64,000 nt of DNA. Source: Epiperipatus broadwayi (taxonomy: Eukaryota > Onychophora > Udeonychophora > Euonychophora > Peripatidae). Below the pieces are notes generated by a model. That model made no database searches. It was not told where the DNA came from and saw nothing but the letters and a program-made list of their open reading frames with translations. The position numbers were made by a program, and so were the translations under genes. Below, one piece after another: positions 1 through 12,125 of this stretch. The DNA is taken from contig JAQFVV010012400.1 of the NCBI GenBank assembly GCA_028023455.1, positions 17,785,490 to 17,849,489 of the forward strand. Direction: 5' to 3'. The first letter of the stretch is position 1, and each line of letters starts with the position of its first letter.

Positions 1-1438
1 CATATCTATTAAGTTGTGTAACTACAAATAAACTGTCTCCTATATGTGTATTCAATCAAAAACCTCCTTGCATTTCTCCCTCTATCTTATTTTCTTCCAT
101 TCATTTTATGACCCTTTCCGCTACCATATATGTGAAAACTTTATATAACACTAACATTACCACTATCAATCTATAATTGCTTAACTTTTGATTATTGTTA
201 TTTATCACCAGAATTTAATTCAAATGCTTCAAATTTGTTATCAGTAATAACACCTCCTTTCATACCATCATGTACCAATAGTAAAATATGAAGAAATATA
301 TGGGAACAAGCTGCCATTTTCAAAAATGGCACTTAAGTAAATTGCAAGCAGATCAAATAATAGCTGTATATAAGACACACATTTACTTATTGTCTTTGTC
401 TGGCTCTAATTCTTGATATCTTTAAAATCACTTGAATCTTTGCTATCCATTGATTAATAATTAGAAGCAACTAATTCAATACATTTTTTGAAAATACTTT
501 TTCTATAATGGTTATCAAAAATGGCAGTTTTCCCCCCTCTTTTTTATTAATTGGAGCAGTAAAAATGTTAGTAATATATTAATTAAAAAAATTAATAATT
601 TCAATCTAACATATTGACACCATATTAGTCTATTGAGAATTCTATAAAGACCCACAAACTTTTTTGAAGATTACAAACTTCATTCAGTTAGATGTATCTG
701 TGAAATGTAAATGAGTCAGGATATAAATATTATTAGAACCTGTTATGTGAATTTTGTATGATTATTTAAAAGATGATCAAGATACTTTCTCCATTTGTTA
801 AAAAATACCATTTCAAATATCAGAGTAAGTTAAGTTCATGCATTATTAATTTCTACCATTATTAACAATGATTATATCTTCTTTCCAGTTTTAACATACC
901 ATTTATTATTAAATCTTTTTTTTATCAATTGTTGAGCATTCAGTGTAAGACTTTATTATAGTTTTAATATGTCTGTCATTATTAAGTCTTTTTATCCATT
1001 GTTGAACTGCCTTTAAAATCTCTTAAGCACCATATTCATTTTATTATCTAATTAAGTAAACACATTTCCTATTTTTTTTTAAAAAAATCAAATCATTCAC
1101 AATATAATCAGTAACTGGATTTTTATTTTTAGAAAATCCCCAAAATAGACATATCTGTGTCCTTAACATACTTCTTATGGAAATTCAATGTCTTAATAAT
1201 AAAATTTGATTGAAGATCTAAATAGTGCATCACAATAGTACTGTACCACATTAGGAACAAGTAGTAGGATGCTTTATACATGGCTTACTTTTAAATGCCA
1301 CTCTCATTTTAATGTTGGAATATACCAATTTAATATCTGACCAAAAATTTGTGCTGGAATTATTTTACATTTTAATTTCTAATATATGAATTTTTTTTAC
1401 AGTACAGGTTTTTTCGTACCAGCACTCCAATATATAAT
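1..1438. other. Anonymous A+T-rich DNA, no gene seen
   Basis: A+T-rich sequence with homopolymer runs and no open frame of gene-like composition on either strand. I saw no repeat shared with other parts of the window. Confidence 0.6.
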
Positions 1439-1914
1439 ATATAGGGGGTTTGAACTTAGACGTTCACATGACCCTCAACTATCAACGTTATCTCATACTA
1501 CTGACACACTTGATCACACACATGTCGAAAAGGTAAACAATCACCAATATATATATATATTTCGTGTTAAACCAGCACTCGTCAGTTGGTATAGATTATC
1601 ATCTCCACACACATATACAGTTAATGCTCAGCTTACATTAAGATAACAAATCTTCATACTTTAAGGGGGTGGAGTGGATTGAAGCCTGTCCATTAAAGTA
1701 TAAAGATTGGCTATCTTAATGTAAGCTGAGCATTGATTGTATATGTGTGTGGCAATGATAATCTGGATCAACTGACGAGTGCTGGTTTAGCATGAAATAT
1801 ATACATTGGTGACTATTTATGTTTTTGACCTGTATGTAATCAAGTGTGTCAGCAGTATGAGATAGCATGGATAGTTAAGGGTTGTGTGAATGTTTGAGTT
1901 CGAACCCCCTATAT
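1439..1914. repeat. Foldback element, family A (about 476 bp)
   Basis: Long imperfect inverted repeat. The left arm opens with ATATAGGGGGTTTGAACTT and the right arm closes with its complement, CGAACCCCCTATAT. The arms pair almost throughout to an inner stem of CTTCATACTTTAA (near 1652) with TTAAAGTATAAAG (near 1694), leaving a loop of about 30 bp that contains GGGGGTGGAGTGG. The arms differ at scattered positions, including a TA run of different length, so the element is not brand new. The inner motifs (CAGTTGGTC, CACACATATA, TGCTCAG, ATTAAGATAGC) recur at 18.5 kb and 46.9-48.5 kb, which defines the family. No protein is encoded. A MITE or foldback transposon is the likely class, but I cannot assign a superfamily. 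Confidence 0.8.
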
Positions 1915-2431
1915 TTTAACTTCTAATAACAGCAAAAAAATGACATTGTTTTAAGCAAGGTGCACTCAAATTCTTTATGTTTGTTTTTAAATAATTTTTC
2001 TGTTTAAACAAACAATTGATCGTTGAGTTCACAAAGTCATTATCATTATTCACAAATCTACTCTTGGTTTTACAGTTTCTATAAATATTTTGATTAAAGT
2101 CCTCAACAGAAAAAAATATGTATTTTTATTGTACTGATTTGATAAATTTATTCAGCAAGAAATAAAAATATATGTATATTTTTTCGAATGTTGAAATACA
2201 AAACTTATAAAATAAGCACCGACCTAGTTGCACAAATCAATTTTAATATCAATAGATTTTCAGTGACATGACCATAAATGTTAAGACAAGAAGTTACCAA
2301 ATTAGTTTTCACAGGTAATCATAACTATGAAGTTTCCTTTCACTGATAACTACTATACAAAATAAAATAAAAAAGTGTAACCATCTGTGTGCTTATTTAA
2401 ACTTTCTTCCTCAGAAAATAGTTTCACTTAG
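1915..2431. other. A+T-rich spacer, nothing recognised
   Basis: Spacer between two foldback elements. Low-complexity A+T-rich sequence with no coding or repeat signal that I can support. Confidence 0.5.
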
Positions 2432-2853
2432 ATTAAACTGAGAGAGTGCAAATTTCTCAAGCACTTATGACTACTTACAGCCAATTAGATCTTAAGCACT
2501 GGGTCAGAGAATTTAACAAGAAAAGAGTGGTTCCCACTCTCTTCTTTACTTGTCTTTCTATATATCCAAGCCAGTCCAAAGTACTTATATCTGAAAGTGT
2601 GAATCTTAAATACCATCACACTTAATTCACTGAGTTCAAATTATAAACATACAGCATGAAATCTTTCAATTTACTATGCAGTAGCGCTTTCAGATATAAG
2701 TACTTTGGACTGGCTTGGATATATAGAAAGACAAGTAAAGAAGAGAGTGGGAACCACTCTTTTCTTGTTAAATTCTCTGTCCTAGTGCTTAAGATCTGAT
2801 TGGCTGTTGGTAGTCATAAGCACTTGAGAAATTTGCACTCTCTCAGTTTAATT
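2432..2853. repeat. Foldback element with 166-bp arms
   Basis: Arms at about 2432-2597 and 2687-2853 are near-identical inverted copies. The outer ends read ATTAAACTGAGAGAGTGC and GCACTCTCTCAGTTTAAT, and the inner ends CTTATATCTGAAAG and CTTTCAGATATAAG. They flank an 89-bp loop that is unrelated to the arms. Only a handful of mismatches and short indels separate the arms, for example GGGTCAGAG against CTGTCCTAG. The sequence is non-coding. It is either a MITE-like foldback or an inverted duplication of a local segment. I saw no second copy in this window. Confidence 0.8.
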
Positions 2854-5800
2854 TCAATACCGTCTGCACTTTATAAAATAATATTATTTCACTTAGATGT
2901 AAATAGTACACTGTATTCACATTCTATATTTAAATAAATTTAAATATTCTCACTTTTATTATATTGCCATTTTATTTTATCAACTACAACAGAATAATTA
3001 TAACATAAAAATGGACTTTTTATAAGTTTTCAAACCATTTTTTTTCCAGATCCATTATCTTCTTGATTTTATTGATATATTATCAGTATATTTAACCACT
3101 GATCCACATAGATGTGGACTATAAAATTCACAATTAATGATTTTTGAACCTATAGCTAAATTCTATTTATCCAATAAATAACTGCCTAGTGTTAGAATTG
3201 AAGGACTTAATAAAGCCACTAGCAAATCCATTTCCTAGTTAGAATCTCTATGGTTTCTTTGTGATATTTTGTTAATAATGCTGCCTTAAAAAAGTGCATA
3301 TTTAAATAAATAAAAATGTCTTTACCACCATTATTACCATTAATGATATTACAACTGTTTCTACTGCTTTAATCACCTACCCAATAGACATAATGATTTA
3401 GTCAGCTGTTTTTTTAAAAACTAATTTTTAGACAATTATTTTTTTAAGTACTTCCACATTTCTGGTGAAAGGAATTTCTAAATAGAATACAATTATTTGA
3501 AGATTTCAATGGTTCTTCAAGTCTACTTCCATATGGCTCATCATTGCAAGAATAGTTCTGTTCACCAAACTATGCTAAGCTTGATTAATGACTGGGCACT
3601 ACCTGATATAGTGATATAATATGTCCATTTCTGAATCTATTTTTAGATTTTGCCTTCATCAATAGGAACTAGGATTCAAAGTCTCAGCTGTGCATTCTAA
3701 TTAGTGATAAAAGCAAAAATCAAAAACTGGTCTAGTTTTGGGATAGTATATCACTATAATTCATCTGTGATATTTGATTATCCAAACTTACAATAGATGA
3801 CTCTAGAATAGAATGAACAGTACTGCCATAGAAACTATGAATAAGGATTTAAGAAAATCATGTAATATTATTGTTGGAATTATGCAAAATCATAATTAAA
3901 CATTTCCAGTCTGATAAATCTTTACTTGATCTAAACAACAAGGAATTTTCATACTTTGTACACTTTTATAATATTAAAAAAAAGCAAGTCAGGATTTTTT
4001 TGCATAAAATATTAAGGGTAAAAATATGATTGAACATACCACATAACTTCATTTCACAATTAAAGCAAAGAAAATATAAATGGCATGAGAAGTTTCTGAT
4101 GTTCAAGTTTAACACAAATTTAAATAATTGAAGACAGTAAAACAAAAAAAAAAATAATAAAAGAGTAAGAGAAAGGGAACAAAGGGGGAAATACAAAATT
4201 ACTTAATAAACCAACATTCTTCTGGCTAGTCACTGCTTATTGAGTACTCACAATTATATTTTCAGATATGAAATTTCATTTATGAAGATCATATCATTAT
4301 CTTCAACTATGTGTGTATATATTAAAAATAATTATTTCTTGTCATGTTAGCTGCAGGATAATCTATTTATTAAATAGAAATTTAGCTAAATTAAATTTAG
4401 TAAAAGATTTTTATATATAAAATGATCGTGTGACAAATTCTGAGACATTTTAAATCATAATAGTATTAACAGAAATATTTACTGTTATTCAATATAAATG
4501 AGAAAGAAAAAAATGAAATTTTTTTTTCTTGGGTAGTTTCATTAATTTTTTTAAAAAAAACAAAAAACAAGAAAGGATTAAGATATTTAAAGGTTGTTTA
4601 TCAATTAATTAAAAAACACAATGGGATTAGGATCTTTATCTCTGAAAAAATGAAAATGATAATCTTGCTTGTAAATAAAAAATCAATTAGTTCAAGACTT
4701 AATGCAGTAATTTTTGAAATAACAGGTGATTAGATGAAATATTGATAGTAGGATTAGTTTTTTAAAAAACAAAGAGTGTGTGGGCAGTAGAATTCAATAG
4801 AATTTCAATAGTTGTAAAGTTCAGCAATTAAAAACTCAATATGAAAGTCTGATGCCAGATTGAACTCACTCTTAGTTAAAAAAAGAAATGATGTTTGCAA
4901 GCTATGTAACCAATTTCATTAAAAAAATATGAGAGAAGGAAGATACCCATGACAGAAACTTTCAACAAACCTTATGTATTAATCAATCGAAAAACATGGT
5001 TGATCTTAACTTGTGTTAACCAGAAATGAAAATAATTATTAAACTGTAAACCTGAATCTATAAAAGAAAACAATCAAGGAGAATGTCTTTCTTATCAGAC
5101 TTAAAAGTGATAAATGTTTTAATATTTTCCATTCTTGTTTATTTTTCTAATTATGTAATATAGAAAGCATAAATACAAGTTTTTTTTAAAAGCAATGTCA
5201 CATTATATAAGACTTGCTTTATTGATTATTATCTTTCTAATTAAAATATATATTTTACATGTATGTATTTTCAATCAATGTTGGACATCTATCTAGGTTG
5301 ATATGGGGGCATCTATCTGGAAAAAATCTAAAACTAATGGAAACCTGGAACAAAATTTGGAAGTTTTAATTGCATTGAATTCAAACCCAAGAAGTAGACA
5401 TGATTCAAACTTGATCATAAACATGACAGGAAATGCATTAGACACTACACCTTAAAGCAGTTTATGTAAGAATAATATAAATATAATAAGTCAGTATATT
5501 TTCATAGTATTTAAAGACTAGCAAGTAATGGTCAACTATTTATGATCAAGGGTTATCACTTAATATTATGATTCTACCTAATACCTTGAGATAAAGAAAA
5601 ACATGCAATATATATATATATACAATTTTCTTACATTTTCTGTAATATAAACATGTTTTTTTTTTTCAAAAATCAATACTGATCATCATGATTATTCCAT
5701 TTCAGTTGAATCTTACTTCATTTTGATTTTCTCCCTACATTACATTTATTTAGATAGTTTTTAAATATCTTTACAAATGTTTCATTTGCTAACATTCATT

Positions 5801-5864
5801 AATAGAGACTTGAAAACATTTGACTACCTTGTTTTAGGTTTATTACATGAATGAGAAGGTGCAT
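2854..5864. other. Anonymous A+T-rich DNA, no gene seen
   Basis: Three kilobases without a supported gene or repeat. The only longer open frame, on the minus strand at 3966-4196, would encode a Phe/Leu/Cys-rich low-complexity peptide typical of random A+T-rich DNA. Confidence 0.5.
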
Positions 5865-6890
5865 TTAGAGCATGGATGGAGAATGTCTGACCTTGGAGCC
5901 AACTCTAGACCTTGAAAGCTCTTAATATAGCTCCTGCATATTTTCATAAATTTTCTCATCTACATCCAATCTTTATAATAATTCTCATTTATTCTATCAG
6001 AGGTGGAATATTCTAACAAATTATCTTTTGTGTGGTCTATTTGATTACAGATTTAATCTATGATGCTGAGGGCATTTTGTTTATTTTTATAGTGATTTTA
6101 CAGACTAACTCTATATTACATAAATAAAATTAGAATTTTACTTTATTTTACTATTATTATTTTGCATTTATTTATTTTTTATGATGCCCATAGTGAGTAA
6201 GATAAAAAAAAAATTATCACAGAAAATTGAATATTTCAATAGAAATGGATCAACATATTTTTTTTTTTATATAGACAAAAAGCGTAAATCAGTATGTCTG
6301 ATAAGTTTAGAAAGTATTTCAATTAATAAAAAATATTATTTATTAAACACTTTGATTACAACAAAATTTTTGGGAAAGAAAAAAATAGAAAACTTAAAAA
6401 GGAACATCATCAGTGGCTCACATATCTCATAAAAAGTTCAAACAAGTCAGAAATTCTGTGAAAGCAAATTACAGGGTTTTTTTAAGTAAAAACTTCAAAA
6501 CCACTTTCTGAAGGGAAATTTATTAATACTATATCCTAGTTGTTGTAGAATTAATCTGTCTAGAACCATAAAAAGAAATTTGAGAATATAAAAATATCAT
6601 GAAGAATAATCACAAGTAAATTGGAAAAATTGGGTGCCGATATAGTAGGCGCTGGCGCCATTTTGAATTTTAATTCACAAAAAAAATATGGACCTTATTT
6701 AAAAAGAACAAGTTGAAATTAGCTGCCAGATGAAAACATTACTTACCTCTAATGATTAGGAATAAACTAATTGTTTTGTTAAATATAATAGCCTAATTTT
6801 TAAGTGGATAATTTTGTATGGCCAGTGAATTATATTGCAAATATCCAAATTGCCTTGGGCAGAAAAAAGGTTCACCACCTCTTGTTTAGA
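5865..6890 (+). mobile_element. Decayed hAT-type DNA transposon, copy 1
   Basis: The right end (about 6800-6890) reads TATGGCCAGTGAATTATATT, then CCAAATTGCCTTGGGCAG and AAAAAAGGTTCACCACC. This is the layout of a hAT terminus seen in many animal genomes (a GGCCATTTGG-like stretch ending in AACC...CCCACCCC). The left end (about 5870-5945) carries the opposite, GGAGCCAACTCTAGACCTTGAAAGCTC type. Between them lies a relic of the transposase N-terminus (next entry). Most of the transposase is absent, so this is an internally deleted, dead element. The same structure recurs at 10.0-12.1 kb. The family assignment rests on remembered similarity to hAT elements with GTF2IRD2-like transposases and has not been checked by search. 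Confidence 0.55.
6181..6640 (+). pseudogene. hAT transposase N-terminal relic (BED-finger-like region)
   Basis: The first 83 codons (6181-6432) are open. They resemble the N-terminus of GTF2IRD2/ZBED-type hAT transposases: a basic start with SKIKKK, then EYFNRNGSTYFFF, then KSVCLISLES, where functional proteins have a Cys-x2-Cys pair, then a Lys-rich GKKKIENLKRNI. The second zinc-binding Cys of the knuckle is lost and the His pair is not visible. Past the stop at 6432, reading on in shifted frames still gives family-like text (SKNF, ILVVVELICLE) to about 6640, so frameshifts and stops have accumulated. No function is expected. A relative in the same orientation lies at about 11,430-11,800. 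Confidence 0.5.
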
Positions 6891-8510
6891 GCTTAAATAA
6901 ATAAAAAGATATGAAGTCGATTTCAAACCATTAACTATATATAAATTATTTTTATTACACTTTGAATTCTAAGAGTCAAACTTTGCACAAACAATTTTGA
7001 TACTTTGTGTGTGTGGGGAGGGGGGATCTGTATATTATGAATAAAATTTATGAAAAATGTTCAAAGCAAAACTGACACGCAAGCCTCCAAATGTAGGCAT
7101 ATCATACTTGGATTAAATTTTGATTACAAAAAATACCACTTAAAATATTAATACTGAATATATCTTTTTATTTTTAAAATATTTATATAAACACATAAAA
7201 TAACTTAATTTCTTTTTTTTTTTTTCAATGTGGAGCATCTTTTAAATATATTTAAAATCTCTATTCCATCACTCATCCTTGAAATATTGTTGATTATTTT
7301 ATCTTTTTCAGGTGTGTTTGTTAACATATTTCAAAACATATGATAGAATAGCGGTTTTAAATATGCCTTAAAAAGGGTGTCATTTTTATAAAAATTAAAA
7401 AATATTGTTTTTGTATTTTACAGATATGACTGCTTATCAAACTTTGGAACCTAAGATTTTCGGATCAATTCCACTTTTAGTGTTCGAATTTTTTATAACT
7501 TTTTAGTAATAAAGTCATTCCATTATATATATATTTAAATAACTTCTTGATGTTTATGGCCACAGATCTCTGGTTAAATTCTAAGTAGATAAATAAATTA
7601 ATGGATTATATTGAAATAAAATCTCTGTGAAGATTTTTATTTTGTTTGCAATAAATAAATATCAGCAGGATAACTATTGAATTTAATTGACGATAAAATT
7701 ATGATTTTAAAACTACAGGTGGTCGTCTTGAAGTGAGGATTAGTAATGTTCAAAAAGATTAGCGTTATTTAAAACATAGAACCTGTCACCCATTCACTCC
7801 CAACTTTCAAATTTTCTCTTGATTCTTACAAATACTTTTCTTAACATATGCTCATACACACACAAATCAAATATGTGAGACGATTTTTACTTTAATAAAA
7901 AAAAGATTATATTTAAATTTAATATAAGTTGAAAAATTTTAATGTATTCAAATCATTTTGTTAAATTTGATTTTCATTTAGTAAAAAGTAAAGTAATTAT
8001 AATTAGAAGAAAAAAATTGATCTTTGTAAATAATTTCTAATGGCATCTCAGCAGGAATTCGGCTGTCAACCAAAGCTTGTCACTTTGATTAATGCAGAAG
8101 CGATCAATAGATAAAGAAACAAATTTTTAAATAAATTAATATACTGCATTATTTAAATTAAAATGTAAACTTTTTTTTTGTTTAAAGTTCATTGCATAAC
8201 TCCGTAAGATATTTTTTATGCCATTTAAAAAAAAAGTCAAAAACAATGATAAACTTCACTTTATTTTTGAAATTTTTGCTCGTTAGTGCAGTTTTTAAAA
8301 ATGATATATAAAATTACTATAACTTACAATCGAATAATTTACTTCTCGGAAAATGATAGACCTGGAACGTGATCCACTGAATTTGATCTCCAGAGTCTGC
8401 AGTTATACTATTGCATCAAACTACTAAGATCAAAAATCGAATGATTTATTGCACGGGATCGTATAAAAAGTTAGAATACTGGAAGTGATCATAGTTGTTG
8501 TTATAATAAC

Positions 8511-8511
<1 letters not shown>
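6891..8511. other. Anonymous A+T-rich DNA, no gene seen
   Basis: No coding potential is visible in either strand. A short GTGTGTGTGGGGAGGGGGG stretch near 7005 and homopolymer runs are the only marked features. Confidence 0.5.

Positions 8512-8571
<60 letters not shown>
8512..8571. repeat. (AAT)n microsatellite
   Basis: About 20 uninterrupted AAT units directly abut the left edge of the foldback element at 8577. Confidence 0.95.
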
Positions 8572-8576
8572 TAAGT

Positions 8577-8960
8577 GAGGTATTTATTTTATATAGCACT
8601 ATATTTTTATAAACTGTAATAATAATAATTAGCTATTAAGCTAATGCACATGCGGTTTATGGATTTTTAACTATAAATGAATACTCTCACTTCCAAACAC
8701 AAGATAAAGTCTCTGTGAAAAGATAGAATGAATCCATCTATCCTTTCAACCCAAACATTTATGTATGCACAAATATTAAACATTTTGGAATGAGAGGATA
8801 GTGGATTCATTCTATCTTTTCACAAAGACTTAACTTGTGTTTGGAAGTGAGAGTATTCATTTATAGTTAAAAATCCACAAAGTGCATGTGCATTAGCTTA
8901 ATGGCTGATTGTTATTATTACAGTTTATAAAAACATAGTGCTATATAAAATAAATACCTC
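8577..8960. repeat. Foldback element, family B (about 384 bp)
   Basis: Inverted repeat with arms at about 8577-8750 and 8785-8960. The outer ends are GAGGTATTTATTTTATATAG and its complement at 8941-8960. Both arms carry the motif for ACTATAAATGAATACTC and for the CACTTCCAAACACAAG stretch. The right arm differs from the left at several bases, including the length of an ATT/AAT tract. Non-coding. A half copy of the same family lies 100 bp downstream, and family copies appear to be flanked or interrupted by AAT-type microsatellite. Confidence 0.8.
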
Positions 8961-9075
8961 ATTCACATATGTTTAATTTTAACTAAGAATGATGTATCAT
9001 AAATTTTAAAAAATTTCACAAGCGTCATTCATTCAGGCATAGTGAAAGTGATTTAAAGTGATCGCTTAACATCTT

Positions 9076-9300
9076 CACACTCTCATTCCCAAATGATTAA
9101 GATTTTCCCATACATAAATGTTTGGGTTGAAAGAATAGATGGATTCATTCTATCTTTTCACAAAGATTTTATCTTGTGTTTGGAAGTGAGAGTATTCATT
9201 TATAGTTAAAAATCCACAAAGCGCATGTGCATTAATTTAATGGCTGATAATAATAATAATAATAATAATAACAACAACAACAACAACAACTACAACAATA
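9076..9300. repeat. Family B half copy followed by (AAT)n/(AAC)n
   Basis: Positions 9076-9248 repeat the right half of the 8577-8960 element. The shared text includes GGATTCATTCTATCTTTTCA and GTGTTTGGAAGTGAGAGT, ending in CAAAGCGCATGTGCATTAA. A short AAT run then becomes AAC units to about 9300. There is no facing arm, so this is a single-arm copy. The open frame that starts inside it at 9225 mostly translates the microsatellite and is not considered a gene. Confidence 0.75.
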
Positions 9301-10011
9301 ATCTGATTCTTAGAGCTAGTATGAATAGGATTTTTTTAAAGAAACATCTTTCATCTCTTTGGATTTTCAAAGGTATTTTTATTATAGTGAAGATGAAATG
9401 TATTCTTTTCACTTTTCATGACATTATATTAACATTTTTATAATAAATTAGATTGTAATATAAAATAAGATAGTTTCAATCCTCAATTGTGCTTCAAACT
9501 TGGATGCATTCAATCTAACCTGATAAACATCACATGATCAAATATTCACCACTTCTTCATTTTTTGCTGTCCATAGTAAGCTTTTTCAGTACTTTTAAAT
9601 AATTACTGGGCTTTATCAAACTATTGGCCAACTTTCACTTTCATAAAATATCATAGAAAACATATTGAACAATTCTGATTTTCACTTTTAATGATTGTAT
9701 TTTCCAGAGCCTACATAGCAACTGTTTTCAGTATTATTTTTGAGATAAATCTATGAACTACTAGATCCTTTGTAGTTGATGAAGACAAAAATGTTAGTCA
9801 CTTTTATGCCACTAGCATTAATTTCTCTATAAGGTTTGATAAGATAGTAGAGTGACAGATTTTAGAGTTTAAAGTCTATTTTTAACTAAAGAGTTGGTAT
9901 TTCATATGTGAACTTGTTTTTTTTTATTATTTTGATCCACATTTCTCTTCATGCAATCTGGCATATCTCATTATATATCCAATATAAAAGTTGAGCAAAT
10001 GGGATTACAAT
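9301..10011. other. A+T-rich DNA, no gene seen
   Basis: No supported gene. A CATCACATGATCA motif near 9528 resembles the end of repeat family D (39.9-41.1 kb), but the similarity is too short to call a copy. Confidence 0.4.
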
Positions 10012-12125
10012 AGACTAGGGGTAAAAAACCCTCCAGCCCATGGGTTAACTCTAGCCCTCAAAAGCTCTCAATCTGCCCTCCCTCCAGAAATTTTCAAAAC
10101 CATATATAAAATGTCTCCTATAAATTTGTTAGGTAATAGTACGAATACTGAACCTCATGCTTGATGGCATCATTTTTCATAAAACACACATCAATATACC
10201 ATTTTAGCAGCCATAATTTACGGCTGACACTACAATAGGTGTTTTTGAGCCATAACAGGCTGCCTGAGGGTGATGTATTCTATGATTACATAATGAAATA
10301 CTACACCCATTGCATTGTGACAGTATTCATCAAGTGAGCACTCTTGAACTCTTGCTACGGTCTGATTTAGTGGTGGTCATATTTGAAAGAGATGAAACTC
10401 TGCAAAAATTCACTGTCGGAAATTTTTTAGAAAGCGTAGTGGAATTAGTATTCCATATTAAGAATTTTCATGTCATCACACATGCTTCCCTATACTTTTG
10501 AACTGCACACAACTTGAAAAGGTTCTTCTTTACACCAGAGTTGTTTTTGATTTCACATGCAAAAGCTTGTTTACATGTGAATCCATGTGAGAACTGTAAG
10601 GGAAGTTGGTTTGAGGGCTCCAAAATCCCATTACTTACAGCTTTGAGGCTTCCCTATTATTTTATTTGTGTGTTACTTTTCTTACAGCTTTGAGGCTTCC
10701 CTGTTATTTTATTTGTGTGTTACTTTTGACTTTTTTGTTATGCCTCCGAAAATGGTGTTTTTTTTGTTACTTATTTTGGTTCACAACTTTCCAAAGTTTC
10801 ATTTATTTTTGATTCAATAAATTATTTTATGGGAAGCTGTTGTTTTTTGTTGTTGTTCACATGATTAGAAATTAGGTAGATAATATTTGATAAGTTTCAT
10901 TAACAGTTAATTAAAGTAGGTAATATTTTATTATACCAAAATAAAAAAAGAAGTGCTTAAGAGTTCATTCAAAAGGCACCACCCAAAATTATATATATAT
11001 AATAAAGAACAGACGGGCTGATGACAAAAAAAAAAATTAAAAACCGATTGAAAAAACAAAACAAAAAAATCTTTTACTGTAATATTATGTAAACAAACAG
11101 ATGGCTCGTGAATAGGTATATTGTTGTGCATTGGGTGAAAAAGAGAGCCATCAAACAGTAGAGTTCAGCATTCATACTATTACCAATTTTTATTTAAACA
11201 CAAGCATAGTGAAATTTTTTTCCTCTTTCTAACCTTTATAAATGTTTTAGTTCATTCTATCAGAGTATAATATTCTAACAAAATATTTATATTTTGTGAT
11301 ATTTTGTGATCTATAATGACTAAGAATTTAATCTACATGATTAGAACGTTTTGTTTGTTTTTACAGTGATTTTCACAGCTGAATGTATAATAGCAAAAAT
11401 AAAACTCATCATTATTATTATTTTGTATTTAATATTTTTTATTAGGTTGGCTACATTGAGTAAGCTAAGAAAAATTACACAGAAAATTGCACATTTCAAA
11501 AGCAGTAGTTCATTGCATATTTTTTTTTATAGAAAGAAATAGTAAATCTATGTGTCTGATATGTCTTGAAAGTATTTCAGTTAATAAAAAACACAATGTT
11601 AAGAGGAGTTATTTATCGGAATATTCTGATTACAACAAAATTGTTGGGGGGTATTAAAATAGAAAACTTTCCTTAGTTGTCATTTTGTGAAAGTAAATTA
11701 TTTTTTTCAAAAAAGCAGAAAATTTGAAACCATTTTCTGAAGGGGTGTTTATAAAAGATTGCATCTAGTACCTGCTATAAATAACTGTCTAAAAAATAAA
11801 TAAATATGAGAATATAAATATGTCACTCAAAGAATAGTTACAAAGTGAATTGGAAAAATTCTCTCATTAAATATGGAACAGTCATTAATAATAAAAATGT
11901 TACTTTATTTTTAATTTCCAAAAAAAATTATGGCCCTCATTTAAAAAAGAAAAGTTGAAAATGGTCTTTCAATTGAAAAGATACCTCTAATGATTAGGGG
12001 TTTATAAATCAGTTAAATTTTTGATAAAAAAATTAGGCTAATTTTTAAGTCAATTTTTTATGCCCCATGAATGATATTATAAAGTCTAAACGGCCTTTTT
12101 CAAAAAGAAGTTTCCCATCCCTACA
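10012..12125 (+). mobile_element. Decayed hAT-type transposon, copy 2, with internal unrelated segment
   Basis: The left terminus at about 10,012-10,085 reads CTAGGGGTAAAAAACCCTCC followed by GGTTAACTCTAGCCCTCAAA, clearly related to the left end of the 5.9-kb copy. The right end at about 12,055-12,125 (ATGCCCCATGAATGATATTA, then CGGCCTTTTTC) matches that copy's right end. Positions 11,210-12,125 run in parallel with 5945-6890, including the BED-like region at 11,430-11,560 and a downstream CCTCTAATGATTAGG block. About 1.1 kb (10,100-11,210) has no counterpart in copy 1. It may be transposase or UTR sequence that copy 1 has lost, or a later insertion. All reading frames are broken. Confidence 0.5.
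10634..10727. repeat. Two tandem copies of a 47-bp unit
   Basis: The unit beginning CTTACAGCTTTGAGGCTTCC occurs at 10,634-10,680 and again at 10,681-10,727, with one substitution (CCCTATT against CCCTGTT). This is a recent local duplication within the segment unique to the second hAT copy. Confidence 0.9.
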
